Shown: piece after piece, positions 8,749 through 17,904 of the stretch
Layout of the letters: every line of letters starts with the position of its first letter
Position numbering within the stretch: position 1 is the stretch's first letter
NCBI RefSeq assembly: GCF_033344935.1
Contig: NZ_JAWPMM010000001.1
Span: forward strand, 3,086,001 to 3,150,000
Length of the DNA: 64,000 nt
Origin: Reichenbachiella sp.
Lineage (GTDB): Bacteria; Bacteroidota; Bacteroidia; Cytophagales; Cyclobacteriaceae
Direction of reading: 5' to 3'
Notes under the pieces: generated by a model
The model's input: only the letters and a program-made list of their open reading frames with translations
Database searches by the model: none
What the model was told of the DNA's origin: nothing
Position numbers and translations under genes: made by a program

Positions 8749-11154
8749 ATGCTCACAGACTATATAAAAGTAACACTCAGAAGCCTAGCCAAAAACAAGC
8801 TGATTTCATCGATCAATATCCTTGGATTAGCCATAAGCCTTTCCGCCTTTATTTTCATTACCCTGTATATCAAAAAGGAACTCAGCTACGATACTGGGCA
8901 TCCTAACTCGGATCGGATGTATCGAGTAGCTGAAGTTATCAAAAGCGATAACTTCACTGAGAATTCATCAAGCTGCCCGCCCAATACAGGAAAGTATATG
9001 TTGAAAGAGTTTCCTGACGACATTGAATACATGGTTCGGTTTTTCGATTTCCAAAATCCAATCGTCACCATACAGTTAGAAAATCAAGAATTGTACAATG
9101 AAAAGTACGTGTACTTCACGGACTCTTCGGTTTTTGACATGATGGATTTCGAATTGATTCAGGGAAATAAAGAAACTGCCCTTACCGCCCCAAACACTAC
9201 CGTGATTTCAGAATCTTTGGCCCAAAAGTACTGGGGTGATGAAGACCCCATGGGCAAAAAAATTACCCGAGTAGGTTTTCAAAATCAATTTGAGATCACT
9301 GGAGTCTATAGACAAAATTCTGTCTCTCACATTAAAACGAGCATGCTTCATTCCTTTGCTACGGTCGATGGTTTTCAGTTCTTACAGCGAAACTGGGTTT
9401 GGAATCCGGCATGGACTTACATCACGCTCAGAGAGAATGTAGATCCTAAGCAATTTGAAGCCAAACTGCCTGAATTTATCGATAAGTTTTACGACGAGAG
9501 AGCAAAAGATGGCACTTCTCATTATTTAATTCCCATCGAAGATGTGCATCTCAAATCTCATCTTGAGTTTGAAATGGCGCCTAATAGCGATATTAAATAC
9601 GTTTACATTTTTGCCTCATGTGCAGTCTTTCTTTTGATCATAGCCATGGTAAACTTTGTGAATTTATCCACCTCCTATTCCCTCTTGCGAGGAAAAGAGA
9701 TTGGCGTAAGAAAAGTGACTGGTGCTACTAAAAGTCAGTTGATCATTCAGTTTTTGGCCGAATCGATCATTATTGCATTCATTGCCTACTTTTTTGCCCT
9801 CATCATTTCGTTTGCTTCTATATCCTATTTAGAACCTACATTAGAAATAGGCCTTGGAGAACTATTCAATTTGAAAATGTTGTCTATTATGACTGGTATA
9901 GTGTTTTTAATAGGCTTTTTATCTGGCGTCTACCCAGCATTCTTTATTTCATCTTTTGACCCACTGGTTGTGTTCAAAGGAAAAATGATATCTCAAGGCA
10001 GTGGTAAGGTACTAAGGAAAGTGCTTGTAATCGCGCAGTTTACCATTGCCATTGTATTGATCATATTCACCTACGTGACTTACAACCAATTGGCTATGAT
10101 GAACAATAAGGATTATGGTTTCGATGCGGATAAGATCATGGTGTTGGATGTAGCCAACACTAGAATAGGGCAAACCTATGATGCTTTTAGAACCCAACTC
10201 ATGAGCAATGCGGCAGTTGAAAATGTAACCGTGATGAGTGATATCCTAGCGGTAAACAATAACAATCATGAATTCAATCATGAAGGAATGACCGCTGGAG
10301 AATGGAACTACTATCCTGCACTAATCGTGGATGAAGAATTTGTTTCGTCTTTAGGTATGGAAATTATTGCAGGTAGAGACTATTCTGTGAAATATGCACG
10401 AGAAGATTCTCTATCTATGATCGTAAACAAATCGATGGTAAAAACTTTGGGATACAGCAACCCTCAGGATGCCATCGGCAAGCGGATGGTTACAAGAAAC
10501 GGGAACGAAAAAATTGTAGGCGTGGTTGAGGATTTCAATTATAAATCCTTACACTCTCCCATTGGGCCATTTGCACTTGATGTCAGAAGAAACAGACAAA
10601 ACAACAATGGCAATTTCTTCACTAGACATATCGCCATTCGACTCAACAATACCGACCAAGCCACGCTTGCTCACTTAGAAGACGTCTGGAAAAAGAATGT
10701 CAACAACGTTCCATTCACTTACAAAATGCTACATGAGGAATTGCGCAAACTCTATCAAGAGGAAAACAATATGGGGTCAATACTAGGGACTTTTGCAGTT
10801 CTGACTGTGATCATCGCTTGCCTTGGCTTGTTTGCTCTGGCTTCATTCTTAGCTCAGCAAAAAATGAAGGAAATAGGTATCAGAAAAGTATTAGGGGCCA
10901 ACTTCTTAAAACTTTTCTATGTGGGTTACAAAGAGCAGTTTATCCTAATTGTAATAGCTTTTGCTTCTGCTATTCCTCTTAGCTATTACTTTGTTGAGGG
11001 ATGGTTAGATGATTTCGCTTACAGAATCAATATTGGCGTATTGCCCTATGTATTGGCAGGCGTGCTTGCTATTGTAATCTCATCGATTACCGTTTTGAGC
11101 AATTTCTATAAAGTGATTGTATCCAATCCGTCAGAGGTATTGAGGGACGAATAG
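8749..11154 (+). CDS. ABC transporter permease, FtsX/MacB type
   Basis: 801 residues: the duplicated permease common in Bacteroidota. An N-terminal helix (about 20-41) anchors a long extracytoplasmic MacB_PCD-like domain, three helices follow around 285-410 with the conserved GKEIGVRKVTGATKSQLI loop, then a second such half with the matching QQKMKEIGIRKVLGAN loop near 705-720. The paired EIG[I/V]RKV loops contact the ATPase. No ATP-binding partner gene lies next to it, so the ATPase must be encoded elsewhere. The role is probably lipoprotein handling, peptide or drug export, or envelope stress sensing; the substrate is not readable. Confidence 0.92.
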   Translation: MLTDYIKVTLRSLAKNKLISSINILGLAISLSAFIFITLYIKKELSYDTGHPNSDRMYRVAEVIKSDNFTENSSSCPPNTGKYMLKEFPDDIEYMVRFFDFQNPIVTIQLENQELYNEKYVYFTDSSVFDMMDFELIQGNKETALTAPNTTVISESLAQKYWGDEDPMGKKITRVGFQNQFEITGVYRQNSVSHIKTSMLHSFATVDGFQFLQRNWVWNPAWTYITLRENVDPKQFEAKLPEFIDKFYDERAKDGTSHYLIPIEDVHLKSHLEFEMAPNSDIKYVYIFASCAVFLLIIAMVNFVNLSTSYSLLRGKEIGVRKVTGATKSQLIIQFLAESIIIAFIAYFFALIISFASISYLEPTLEIGLGELFNLKMLSIMTGIVFLIGFLSGVYPAFFISSFDPLVVFKGKMISQGSGKVLRKVLVIAQFTIAIVLIIFTYVTYNQLAMMNNKDYGFDADKIMVLDVANTRIGQTYDAFRTQLMSNAAVENVTVMSDILAVNNNNHEFNHEGMTAGEWNYYPALIVDEEFVSSLGMEIIAGRDYSVKYAREDSLSMIVNKSMVKTLGYSNPQDAIGKRMVTRNGNEKIVGVVEDFNYKSLHSPIGPFALDVRRNRQNNNGNFFTRHIAIRLNNTDQATLAHLEDVWKKNVNNVPFTYKMLHEELRKLYQEENNMGSILGTFAVLTVIIACLGLFALASFLAQQKMKEIGIRKVLGANFLKLFYVGYKEQFILIVIAFASAIPLSYYFVEGWLDDFAYRINIGVLPYVLAGVLAIVISSITVLSNFYKVIVSNPSEVLRDE

Positions 11155-11176
11155 AATGTTTAGTTAATAATGAAAT

Positions 11177-11201
11177 GCTGCTTGTCAGACGGACAGGCAG
11201 C
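11177..11201. repeat. Hairpin repeat after the permease gene
   Basis: GCTGCTTGTC, loop AGACG, GACAGGCAGC: ten pairs with one G-T. It lies 23 bp past the permease stop and is followed by the stronger terminator at 11218. Confidence 0.5.
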
Positions 11202-11217
11202 TAGAATCTTGGTGATG

Positions 11218-11275
11218 GCGAAGTTCATTTGATCATTTACAAATCTCCCTAATGATCAGGTGGCTTCGCTTTTTT
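11218..11275 (+). terminator. Branched terminator downstream of the permease gene
   Basis: GCGAAG (11218) pairs with CTTCGC (11264) and is followed by six Ts. An inner arm, TGATCATT / AATGATCA, pairs perfectly. It ends the permease transcript before the CBS-domain gene. Confidence 0.65.
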
Positions 11276-11355
11276 ATTGACCAACTCCAAATTTTCACTA
11301 TTGCGATTCATCGTGAAATTGACTAACTTATTACTCCACCAAAACTCCAACTAGC

Positions 11356-11823
11356 ATGGTAAAAAATTATAAAGGCGCACAAATAGAGAAGGACACTTCC
11401 GTAGAGGCACAGCCAGTATCAGTAAGCGATTACATGTCTACCAAACTCATCACGTTTCACCCGGATCAGTGTATGATGGAAGTGGTAGATGAGTTACTCA
11501 AACACCGGATATCAGGAGCCCCTGTAGTCAATGATCAAAAAGAACTTTGCGGAGTAATATCCGAAGGAGATTGCCTTAAAGAAGTAGTGAAAGGCAAATA
11601 CCACAACCATCCGATCATGGACGGCAAAGTAAGTGAGCATATGGCTAAAAATGTAATCACCATTCTTCCCGGCACAAACATTTTCGAAGCTGCCAATATG
11701 TTTCTTGAAAAGAAGATCAGACGCTTTCCGGTATTGGATGAAACAGGAAAATTAGTTGGACAGATTAGTCAAAAGGACATTATGAGGGCCGTTAAAAATA
11801 TAAAAAGCGAGAACTGGCACTAG
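11356..11823 (+). CDS. CBS-domain pair protein
   Basis: 155 residues with two tandem CBS motifs. The first, about 25-85, contains VSDYMSTKLITFHPDQCMMEVVDELLKHRISGAPVVN and GVISEGDCLKEV. The second, about 92-150, contains VSEHMAKNVITILPGTNIFEAANMF, RRFPVLDETGKLVGQISQKDIMRAV. A stand-alone CBS pair binds adenine nucleotides and usually senses energy state or regulates a partner; no partner gene adjoins it. No signal peptide or membrane helix. Confidence 0.95.
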   Translation: MVKNYKGAQIEKDTSVEAQPVSVSDYMSTKLITFHPDQCMMEVVDELLKHRISGAPVVNDQKELCGVISEGDCLKEVVKGKYHNHPIMDGKVSEHMAKNVITILPGTNIFEAANMFLEKKIRRFPVLDETGKLVGQISQKDIMRAVKNIKSENWH

Positions 11824-11838
11824 ACCAACTCTCGCTTT
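11804..11838 (+). terminator. Possible terminator overlapping the CBS gene end
   Basis: AAAGCGAGA (11804) and TCTCGCTTT (11830) form a 9-bp stem that straddles the stop codon, followed only by a short T-tract (TTTAATC). Modest evidence. Confidence 0.45.
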
Positions 11839-11910
11839 AATCAGTTCTTGAGTAAGACTATTTAAGAGCCACCTATTTACCGGATTAGCGTTGCTTCAGA
11901 CTATAGAGTC

Positions 11911-12073
11911 CTTCATTTTTGGCTTAGCCCAAAAACGAAGCAAAAAACCCAAGACTATGAATAAATTTCTAAAATTCAGTCTGTTATCAAAATGAAATCC
12001 AAACTCGCTACGCTCAAACAGTGGATTTCAATAATGATTCTCAAGGCCTGAATTTTTTATCAAAATTTATTCA
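11911..12073. repeat. Nested palindromic element in gene-free DNA
   Basis: The 365-bp stretch 11824-12188 has no credible gene. It holds a hairpin at 11911-11940 (CTTCATTTTTGG / CCCAAAAACGAAG, imperfect), then a compound palindrome: TGAATAAATTT (11958) with AAATTTATTCA (12063), 11 of 11; AAAATTCAG (11971) with CTGAATTTT (12048), 9 of 9; and TGAAATCCA (11993) with TGGATTTCA (12022), 9 of 9. The apex holds AACTCGCTACGCTCAAACAG. The symmetry resembles a MITE or an outsized dispersed repeat; a structured RNA is the alternative. Confidence 0.65.
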
Positions 12074-12188
12074 ATGTCGATTTAAAACCTCATTATTAGT
12101 CTCATCTGCTCAAAAATGAGATGCGTCTGTTATATGCTCAAGAAAACATTCTCTTTTTTTCCAATAGAGATATTTTTATTCCTAAGAA

Positions 12189-13097
12189 TTATCTTAATTC
12201 AGATAGGCCAACAAAGACCTTATCTAAAATAGTCTCGTCTTTGAAGTATCCTAATTCATTGTCAGACGAATGGAAAACCCAGTCTCCTTCCTTCTGATAG
12301 GCATCGAATAAAATAGTCTGACCATTATTCATATCTACAGTAGCAGACATTACTGGTACGGTTAGCTCTTTTTCATCGTCCATAAATTCCTTACCATTCA
12401 CGTAGCCCAGTCCTCCCAGGTATTTTGCAACAGCCGTCGAATCAGTCGCACTACCATTAGCTTGCCAAGCTCCTCCAATTCGCTCCAGTCTAAAGGATGA
12501 ATCTGCTGGATAGTTGAATGTAATTGCCGCAACGGAATCTTTCTTAATTCTGGCCAACACCTGATCTCGATAGGCTGATGCATCCGAAGAAACGGAGAAG
12601 CCCATAAAGTCTTTTGCGACATATACTTCCTTATCTTCAAACAGTCTGACAAAGGTATGATACGCTCGTTGTCCTTCCATTCCAAAGCGGCCAATAACTA
12701 AGTCTAGAGTATTGTTACTTCCTTCATACACTCGAACTCTGGTACCCGCTGAATCTACTTGATAATCCTTCCATTTGGCTTCAGATTTTGTGGCCATTCT
12801 GGACGGTTTAATACTCAACAAGGCGTAAAGCGCGTTGTCTACTGCACTTGGACTGGCCACGACTTTTTTACCGTTGTCTAAGGTGAGTTCCCACTCGCCT
12901 TTTACCTTATCCAATTGCACCTTTTTATTTCCTGGAGCCTCCACTGTGATCTGGCTAACTTTAGCCGTATCAATATCAACAAGCTCTGTTCTTAGAGATT
13001 TGCTTTTACTTTTGCTACCTGTAAAGTCCACCACAAAGTAGATTACGCACAACGCCAGAAGCAATCCTAATAATTTTCCGTTAGATAGTTTTTTCAT
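12189..13097 (-). CDS. DUF4340 domain protein of the gld transporter operon
   Basis: 302 residues. A single N-terminal membrane helix (about 7-25, LLGLLLALCVIYFVVDF) is followed by a periplasmic domain with the DUF4340 pattern: VDIDTAKVSQITVEAPGNK, VQLDKVKGEWEL, VASPSAVDNALYALLSIKPSR and DYQVD. Such proteins commonly sit after GldG-like genes and may act with the transporter. It starts 11 bp after the GldG gene, so it is very probably co-transcribed. Its molecular role is unknown. Confidence 0.85.
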   Translation of the reverse strand: MKKLSNGKLLGLLLALCVIYFVVDFTGSKSKSKSLRTELVDIDTAKVSQITVEAPGNKKVQLDKVKGEWELTLDNGKKVVASPSAVDNALYALLSIKPSRMATKSEAKWKDYQVDSAGTRVRVYEGSNNTLDLVIGRFGMEGQRAYHTFVRLFEDKEVYVAKDFMGFSVSSDASAYRDQVLARIKKDSVAAITFNYPADSSFRLERIGGAWQANGSATDSTAVAKYLGGLGYVNGKEFMDDEKELTVPVMSATVDMNNGQTILFDAYQKEGDWVFHSSDNELGYFKDETILDKVFVGLSELR

Positions 13098-13108
13098 TGT
13101 TTAGCTGA

Positions 13109-14620
13109 TTAAAAATTGCCTTCCATCCATTGTTGTTTCTTGCTCATGTACTGTTGCCTTCTGATAAAAGCATAAATGAAAACCAGAAGAATCGGCACAA
13201 TCACATTTCCATACTTTAGCATTTCACGCGCTCCATCTTCTACTGTTTCTAAAGGTCTGTTCGTTATGCCTTTGGTTCGCAAATCGATCAAGCCGGTATC
13301 ATCAGACAACCAGTCGATGGCATTCGAAGCGAAGTTAACATTATCCTCACTGATCTGCTGAGGCGGATTGCCATTGATGATGAATTGTCCGTTGGCTATC
13401 ACCACCAGTTTAGAATCCTGGTTTCCCACCAGCGAACCTTCCAATGCGACAGCTAACGTTTGAGTTCCCTCTCTGAAATCATTTTCATTCCATCTTTTTT
13501 GGATATCCAAACCAGATGGCGTCGGTGCCAACCCAGACATTTCCGAGGTTAGCATTAACGGACTGTAATTGACTGTAGTATCATTTCCTGTATAATTGAT
13601 CGCACTCACAAAGGGTAGCATCAATGTTTCCAATCCATTGGTAGTTGGGTGCTCAGGAAAGTCGCTAATCATCGGGAAGTAAGGAAATTTCAGTTGAGAT
13701 CGGTAAGTAAACACGCCGTTATTTTGCTGTACACTCACAGATCCACTCTGCGCATCTACAACAAACTGGCTACCTAAATTCACATTCTTATTTCTTAACC
13801 AGCCTTCTAAACCAATATCATCTCCTTTGCTCAGATAGCCTTGCTGCAAATCGCCGTTCATATTAGAGTAAGCGACAAAGACTGCCCCACCCTTGCTCAT
13901 AAAATCGTCGATTCTCGAAAACTCAACTGAAGAAATGGTATCACTAGGATTAATGATTGCCAAAGTTCTTACATAGGAAGGAACTTCAGTCTTTTCAGAC
14001 AAATCAATCGTCTCCACTTCATAAAGCACAGAAAGCTGCTGTGCTAACTGAGCTACTTCCTGGAGAGAAGGTTCTCCATGCCCTTGGAGCAAGGCAACTT
14101 TTGGCTTATCAGTTACAGATAGCTTCTTGATGGAAGTCGTCAAACCATATTCCATATCGACACCGGGCTGCACCACAGGAATGATTTCCTTCTTGTCACC
14201 CATCATCAATACGGCACCCATATAAGCTTTCAACTGCTGTACCTGATCTTTCTCTGATACATTGATAATGATCGGTTGGATACCGCTTTGCTGGGCTTCA
14301 GCTTCCAATGTTTCATCTTCATTGGGACTAATAAATTCATAGACGATGTTTCCTTCACTTCTATTTTCGTACTCCAAAAGCAAATCCTCAAAATCCTGAC
14401 GATTGCTGATTAGCTGAGTAGGCAAATCCTCCGAAAAATAAGCTTTCACCGTAATGACATCGTCCAAATTGGTAAGGATATCATCGGTCGCTTTACTCAA
14501 GGTATATCTTTGATCTTCTGTAAAATCCAGTCGGAAATACAGTTTAGAAGAAATCATGTTTACCACTACCAAAATGAGTGCAAACACCATCAATCTGATT
14601 ATTACAGTATTTTTCTTCAT
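13109..14620 (-). CDS. gldG: Gliding-motility-associated ABC transporter component GldG
   Basis: 503 residues: an N-terminal helix (about 8-26), a large extracytoplasmic Gldg/IFT52-like domain starting YTLSKATDDILTNLDDVITVKAYFSEDLP with a later VALLQGHGEPSL segment, and a C-terminal helix (about 472-488, VIVPILLVFIYAFI). With GldA and GldF it forms an ABC transporter needed for gliding in Flavobacterium. In many Cytophagia the genes persist although the link to motility is less direct. It follows the GldF gene after 44 bp and precedes the DUF4340 gene. Symbol by family and gene order. Confidence 0.88.
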   Translation of the reverse strand: MKKNTVIIRLMVFALILVVVNMISSKLYFRLDFTEDQRYTLSKATDDILTNLDDVITVKAYFSEDLPTQLISNRQDFEDLLLEYENRSEGNIVYEFISPNEDETLEAEAQQSGIQPIIINVSEKDQVQQLKAYMGAVLMMGDKKEIIPVVQPGVDMEYGLTTSIKKLSVTDKPKVALLQGHGEPSLQEVAQLAQQLSVLYEVETIDLSEKTEVPSYVRTLAIINPSDTISSVEFSRIDDFMSKGGAVFVAYSNMNGDLQQGYLSKGDDIGLEGWLRNKNVNLGSQFVVDAQSGSVSVQQNNGVFTYRSQLKFPYFPMISDFPEHPTTNGLETLMLPFVSAINYTGNDTTVNYSPLMLTSEMSGLAPTPSGLDIQKRWNENDFREGTQTLAVALEGSLVGNQDSKLVVIANGQFIINGNPPQQISEDNVNFASNAIDWLSDDTGLIDLRTKGITNRPLETVEDGAREMLKYGNVIVPILLVFIYAFIRRQQYMSKKQQWMEGNF

Positions 14621-14664
14621 GTTTCTTATTCTTTAATCTTATTGGTAATTCCTTTCTTTAGGTT

Positions 14665-15390
14665 TTATGATTGCCAGTTTCTTCTGGACAACATCGCTTG
14701 TGCAAACGTCAGCCCCACACCTATCACTGAAAAGAAATAAATCAGATCACGACTATCTATCACTCCTCTTGACAAGGAATCGAAATGTGTTCTCATACTC
14801 AGGTAGTTCAATACATTACCTACAGCTCCTCTAAATGTGAAGCCCATAATGTCAAATAGTAGCTGAAAGAATATCCCTATCAATAAGGCAATCAAAAAGG
14901 CTACGATCTGATTGTTGGTAATAGAGCTCGCAAACAGTCCGATACTGATGTAACCGGCAGACAATAACAATAACCCCATATAGCCACCTATTACTGCTCC
15001 GTGATCCACCGATCCCAACTGACTCACAGTTGCATAATAAGGAATGGTACAAGTGAGCGCAATCAATACAAGCAGCAAACAAGCCATGAACTTGCCTGTT
15101 ACTATCTCCCAATCAGAAATGGCCTTTGTACTGAGCAATTCAATCGTTCCTGACCTAGTTTCTTCGGCCAGCATTTTCATTGTCAACGCTGGAATGAAAA
15201 AGAATAATGTCCAGAATCCTATTTGAAAGAATACCTGCAAATCGGCCTGTCCCATAAGGAATATATTATTGCCGGCCAACCAGGTGAAAAATCCTGTGAA
15301 CCCCAAAAACATGATGATGATTACATAGGCAATCAACGAATCAAAAAATGAGGCTAGTTCTCTTCTAGTGATAATCCAAATTTTGTTCAT
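14665..15390 (-). CDS. gldF: ABC transporter permease GldF (ABC-2 type)
   Basis: 241 residues with about six membrane helices. It begins MNKIWIITRRELASFFDSLIAYVIII, the usual GldF/ABC-2 start with a cytoplasmic amphipathic helix before helix 1, and has the coupling stretch KMLAEETRSGTIELLSTKAISDWEIVTGKF. It gives the membrane channel for the GldA ATPase. It lies 11 bp after the GldA gene, an operon-like spacing. Confidence 0.9.
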   Translation of the reverse strand: MNKIWIITRRELASFFDSLIAYVIIIMFLGFTGFFTWLAGNNIFLMGQADLQVFFQIGFWTLFFFIPALTMKMLAEETRSGTIELLSTKAISDWEIVTGKFMACLLLVLIALTCTIPYYATVSQLGSVDHGAVIGGYMGLLLLSAGYISIGLFASSITNNQIVAFLIALLIGIFFQLLFDIMGFTFRGAVGNVLNYLSMRTHFDSLSRGVIDSRDLIYFFSVIGVGLTFAQAMLSRRNWQS

Positions 15391-15401
15391 TTCTTATGTT
15401 T

Positions 15402-16325
15402 TTAGTTCGTTAAATCTCTAAATACATCCTCGAGTTGAGTTTCTATTCCTCTCAATTCTGTGAGATACCATTTCTTGCTGACACACAAATCGAAAATCGC
15501 CTTACGAGATTCTTGTTCAGGCTTACTTTGCACAGTAAATAACCCTGATTTGCCATCCACAGCTGTGACCGTCTCAACAGTTGCCAATGCCAACAACTCC
15601 TTCTTCACTACTTCGTCTGCTGCTTCAATACTTACGTTTAGAAGTTCTTGCCCTTGAGATTGTTTTCTCAAAGTTTCTGAAGAACCATCCGCTACAATTC
15701 TACCTCTATTGATGATCAAGATTCGATCACACGTAGCCTCCACCTCTGAGAGAATGTGCGAACTCAAAATCACCGTTTTTTCTTTACCAAGCTTTTTAAT
15801 GAGCTTTCGAATCTCTATGATCTGATTAGGATCAAGTCCTGTGGTAGGCTCATCTAGAATTAGTACTTCAGGATCATGAATCATGGCTTGGGCCAATCCC
15901 ACCCTTTGTCGGTAGCCTTTAGACAGTTCGTTGATCTTCTTGTGCTTTTCCAATCCCAAACCACACATATCAATCATTTCAGCTATGCGCGAAGAGATTT
16001 TAGCTTTCTCGACCCCTTGAATTTCAGCTGCAAACCGTAGATATTCTACGATAGGCATTTCTGTATAGAGTGGATTATTTTCTGGCAGGTAGCCAATTTT
16101 CTTCTTCACTTCTTCTGGTTGATCAAGAATAGACAGGTTGTCCAATCTTACATCGCCAGAACTTGGAGACATGTAGCAGGTGATCATTTTCATGGTCGTA
16201 CTCTTTCCTGCACCATTTGGCCCAAGAAAACCAACCACCTCTCCCGTTTTGATTTCAAACGAGATATTGTTGACCGCTTTTTGTTCTCCGTACTTCTTAG
16301 TCAGATTTTCAATTACTATCGACAT
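15402..16325 (-). CDS. gldA: ABC transporter ATP-binding protein GldA
   Basis: 307 residues. Walker A GPNGAGKS at 35-42, ABC signature LSKGYRQRVGLAQAM near 134-148, Walker B VLILDEPTTGLDP near 155-167, and switch histidine SSHILSE. The C-terminal extension of about 90 residues (DUF4162-like) is typical of GldA and NatA-type drug or gliding ATPases. It is the first gene of the gldA-gldF-gldG-DUF4340 run on the minus strand; the 214-bp gap upstream contains a long inverted repeat, and the thioesterase gene beyond reads the same way. Confidence 0.92.
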   Translation of the reverse strand: MSIVIENLTKKYGEQKAVNNISFEIKTGEVVGFLGPNGAGKSTTMKMITCYMSPSSGDVRLDNLSILDQPEEVKKKIGYLPENNPLYTEMPIVEYLRFAAEIQGVEKAKISSRIAEMIDMCGLGLEKHKKINELSKGYRQRVGLAQAMIHDPEVLILDEPTTGLDPNQIIEIRKLIKKLGKEKTVILSSHILSEVEATCDRILIINRGRIVADGSSETLRKQSQGQELLNVSIEAADEVVKKELLALATVETVTAVDGKSGLFTVQSKPEQESRKAIFDLCVSKKWYLTELRGIETQLEDVFRDLTN

Positions 16326-16446
16326 GTACTAAACAGATTGAGTTTAATAATTTTTTATACTGAGTCCGCAAGTATAGAAATGGGAAACAATTTTTTCAAG
16401 AGTTGGAAATATGGTTGGTGTTAAATTTTGTTAAGCTTGGTCGGGA

Positions 16447-16540
16447 GTGGAGGCACGACTTGTTGCCAAAGACTCCTACCAATCAAATGTAGTCTGAAAC
16501 TTAAATCAAAGCTGAATTTTAGAGCGAGTCGTACCTCCAC
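16447..16540. repeat. 14-bp inverted repeat with long spacer
   Basis: GTGGAGGCACGACT (16447-16460) is mirrored by AGTCGTACCTCCAC (16527-16540), one mismatch, around 66 bp. The right arm touches the stop codon of the thioesterase gene, and the element sits between it and gldA. It could end or process the thioesterase transcript; it has no T-tract. Confidence 0.55.
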
Positions 16541-17286
16541 TATTCTGCAAACCAACTTTTTGCGACGATATGAGACACACCAGTTTCGGCATGATCTAGC
16601 GAGTGCATCCAGACATTTGACTCTTCACTTTGAAAAGAATTGGAGATAAAAGTGTCGCCATATTTCCCTTCATGCTTGAAGGTGATATCAATCTTTTTTA
16701 GGTTATGGCTATCCAAATATTCACCTCCCAGACTGTCCAAGACCCACTGATAATATTTGATATTATTTACGTGATCATTGATATCTATATCAAACCAGGA
16801 CACTTGAATATCTCTCGATCGTTCCGTATTATTTGGAATGTATTTTACTTTCTCCGAAATGGGTGAAATGTTATTTCGATCCACTATGAAATTGGCCTCT
16901 TTTATATAGTCTGGTATAGCGATAAGCTTTCGTTCCCTAATATCCATCACCAGCCAGTTGGAAGTAGCTTCTACAAGCAATTCGCCATCATTGCTCCAAA
17001 CTCTAAAATCCCGCTTTGTAAAATACTTATCCATAGCGGCCGGCCACGTTTCTACCTTTATCTCCTCTTTATGCTCAGGTAAGCGTAAAATTTCTAAACA
17101 CATACGATTCATCACCCAGGTGATGTTATTTTCCATCAGGTCAATGGTAGAGAATCCCAACTTGGTGGCATTGGACCAGGCTGCTTCTTGCATATGATCC
17201 AACAGGTTGGGCAACTTAATGGTTTTATGCTTGGTGCAGTCTTTTGACGAAACCTGTATGTTGTGAAAATAGATAGAGTCGTTCAT
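16540..17286 (-). CDS. Acyl-ACP thioesterase
   Basis: 248 residues: a FatA/FatB-like double-hotdog thioesterase that frees fatty acids from acyl carrier protein. Seen: an N-terminal hotdog with LLDHMQEAAWSNATKLGF and WVMNRMCLEILRLPEHKEEIKVETWP, then RDFRVWSNDGELLVEATSNWLVMDI, and the second hotdog with SWFDIDINDHVNNIKYYQWVLDSL, where the N-x-H-x-N catalytic pattern (DHVNN) is recognisable. Length matches bacterial members (about 245-260). Cytoplasmic. It is upstream of gldA on the same strand but separated by 214 bp. Confidence 0.92.
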   Translation of the reverse strand: MNDSIYFHNIQVSSKDCTKHKTIKLPNLLDHMQEAAWSNATKLGFSTIDLMENNITWVMNRMCLEILRLPEHKEEIKVETWPAAMDKYFTKRDFRVWSNDGELLVEATSNWLVMDIRERKLIAIPDYIKEANFIVDRNNISPISEKVKYIPNNTERSRDIQVSWFDIDINDHVNNIKYYQWVLDSLGGEYLDSHNLKKIDITFKHEGKYGDTFISNSFQSEESNVWMHSLDHAETGVSHIVAKSWFAE

Positions 17287-17363
17287 TAGGCAGATTAGAA
17301 TAATAAGGTAGAAAATTAATTATTCGAACGATAACAATTCACTACTCATTCAAAATTGGGCAT

Positions 17364-17396
17364 AAAAAAACCATTCCGATAGCTATCAGAATGGTT
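17364..17396 (-). terminator. Intrinsic terminator of the Lys/Ala-rich protein gene
   Basis: On the minus strand: AACCATTC, loop, GAATGGTT, then seven Ts, lying about 25 bp past the stop at 17421. The loop contains the palindrome ATAGCTAT. Confidence 0.85.
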
Positions 17397-17420
17397 CTTT
17401 GAGTGTAAGCTTGATGCTTA

Positions 17421-17798
17421 TTATTTTTCTTCTTTGTCTTCCTTCTTAGGGGCAGCTTTCTTAGCAGCTGGCTTCTTAGCTGCAGTTTTCTTAGCTGCAG
17501 GCTTTTTTTCTTCCTTAGCTTCAGCTTCCTTTTTAGGAGCAGCCTCGGCTGCCGCAGCCTTTTTCTTAGGAGCAGCTTTTTCTACTGGAGCTTCTACTAC
17601 AGCATCTTTCGGTGCCTCTTCTTTTTTAGCAGCGGCTTTCTTAGGTGCTTTAGCAGCAGATTTGAACTCCTCTTTCATTTGCTCAATATCTACTTGCTTG
17701 ATCACTGGAGTAGCGCCTAATCTCTGGATTGTAGCCACTTTAGTCTTAGCGACCACTTTATTTCTTCTTCCTTTTCTTTTTAATCTTGTTACAGCCAT
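17421..17798 (-). CDS. Lys/Ala-rich histone-H1-like protein
   Basis: 125 residues. A basic N-terminus (MAVTRLKRKGRRNKVVAKTK) and a short acidic segment (DIEQMKEEF) are followed from about residue 50 by low-complexity AAKKPAAKKAAPKK-type repeats with scattered Glu. The composition resembles histone-H1-tail proteins such as AlgP or the bacterial Hc1/Hc2 group, so nucleic-acid binding is a reasonable inference. The start is the ATG at 17798. It has its own terminator. The low-complexity tail also opens a long reading frame on the other strand, which I take as an artefact. Confidence 0.8.
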   Translation of the reverse strand: MAVTRLKRKGRRNKVVAKTKVATIQRLGATPVIKQVDIEQMKEEFKSAAKAPKKAAAKKEEAPKDAVVEAPVEKAAPKKKAAAAEAAPKKEAEAKEEKKPAAKKTAAKKPAAKKAAPKKEDKEEK

Positions 17799-17904
17799 TG
17801 TTCTGCTATTAATTTTCGAGGTGCAAATCTATGGTAATAGATTTTTAATTCAAAGGGGAGGTGTAGGATATTTGAATTATTTCAAGATTGATTTCAATAC
17901 TTAC

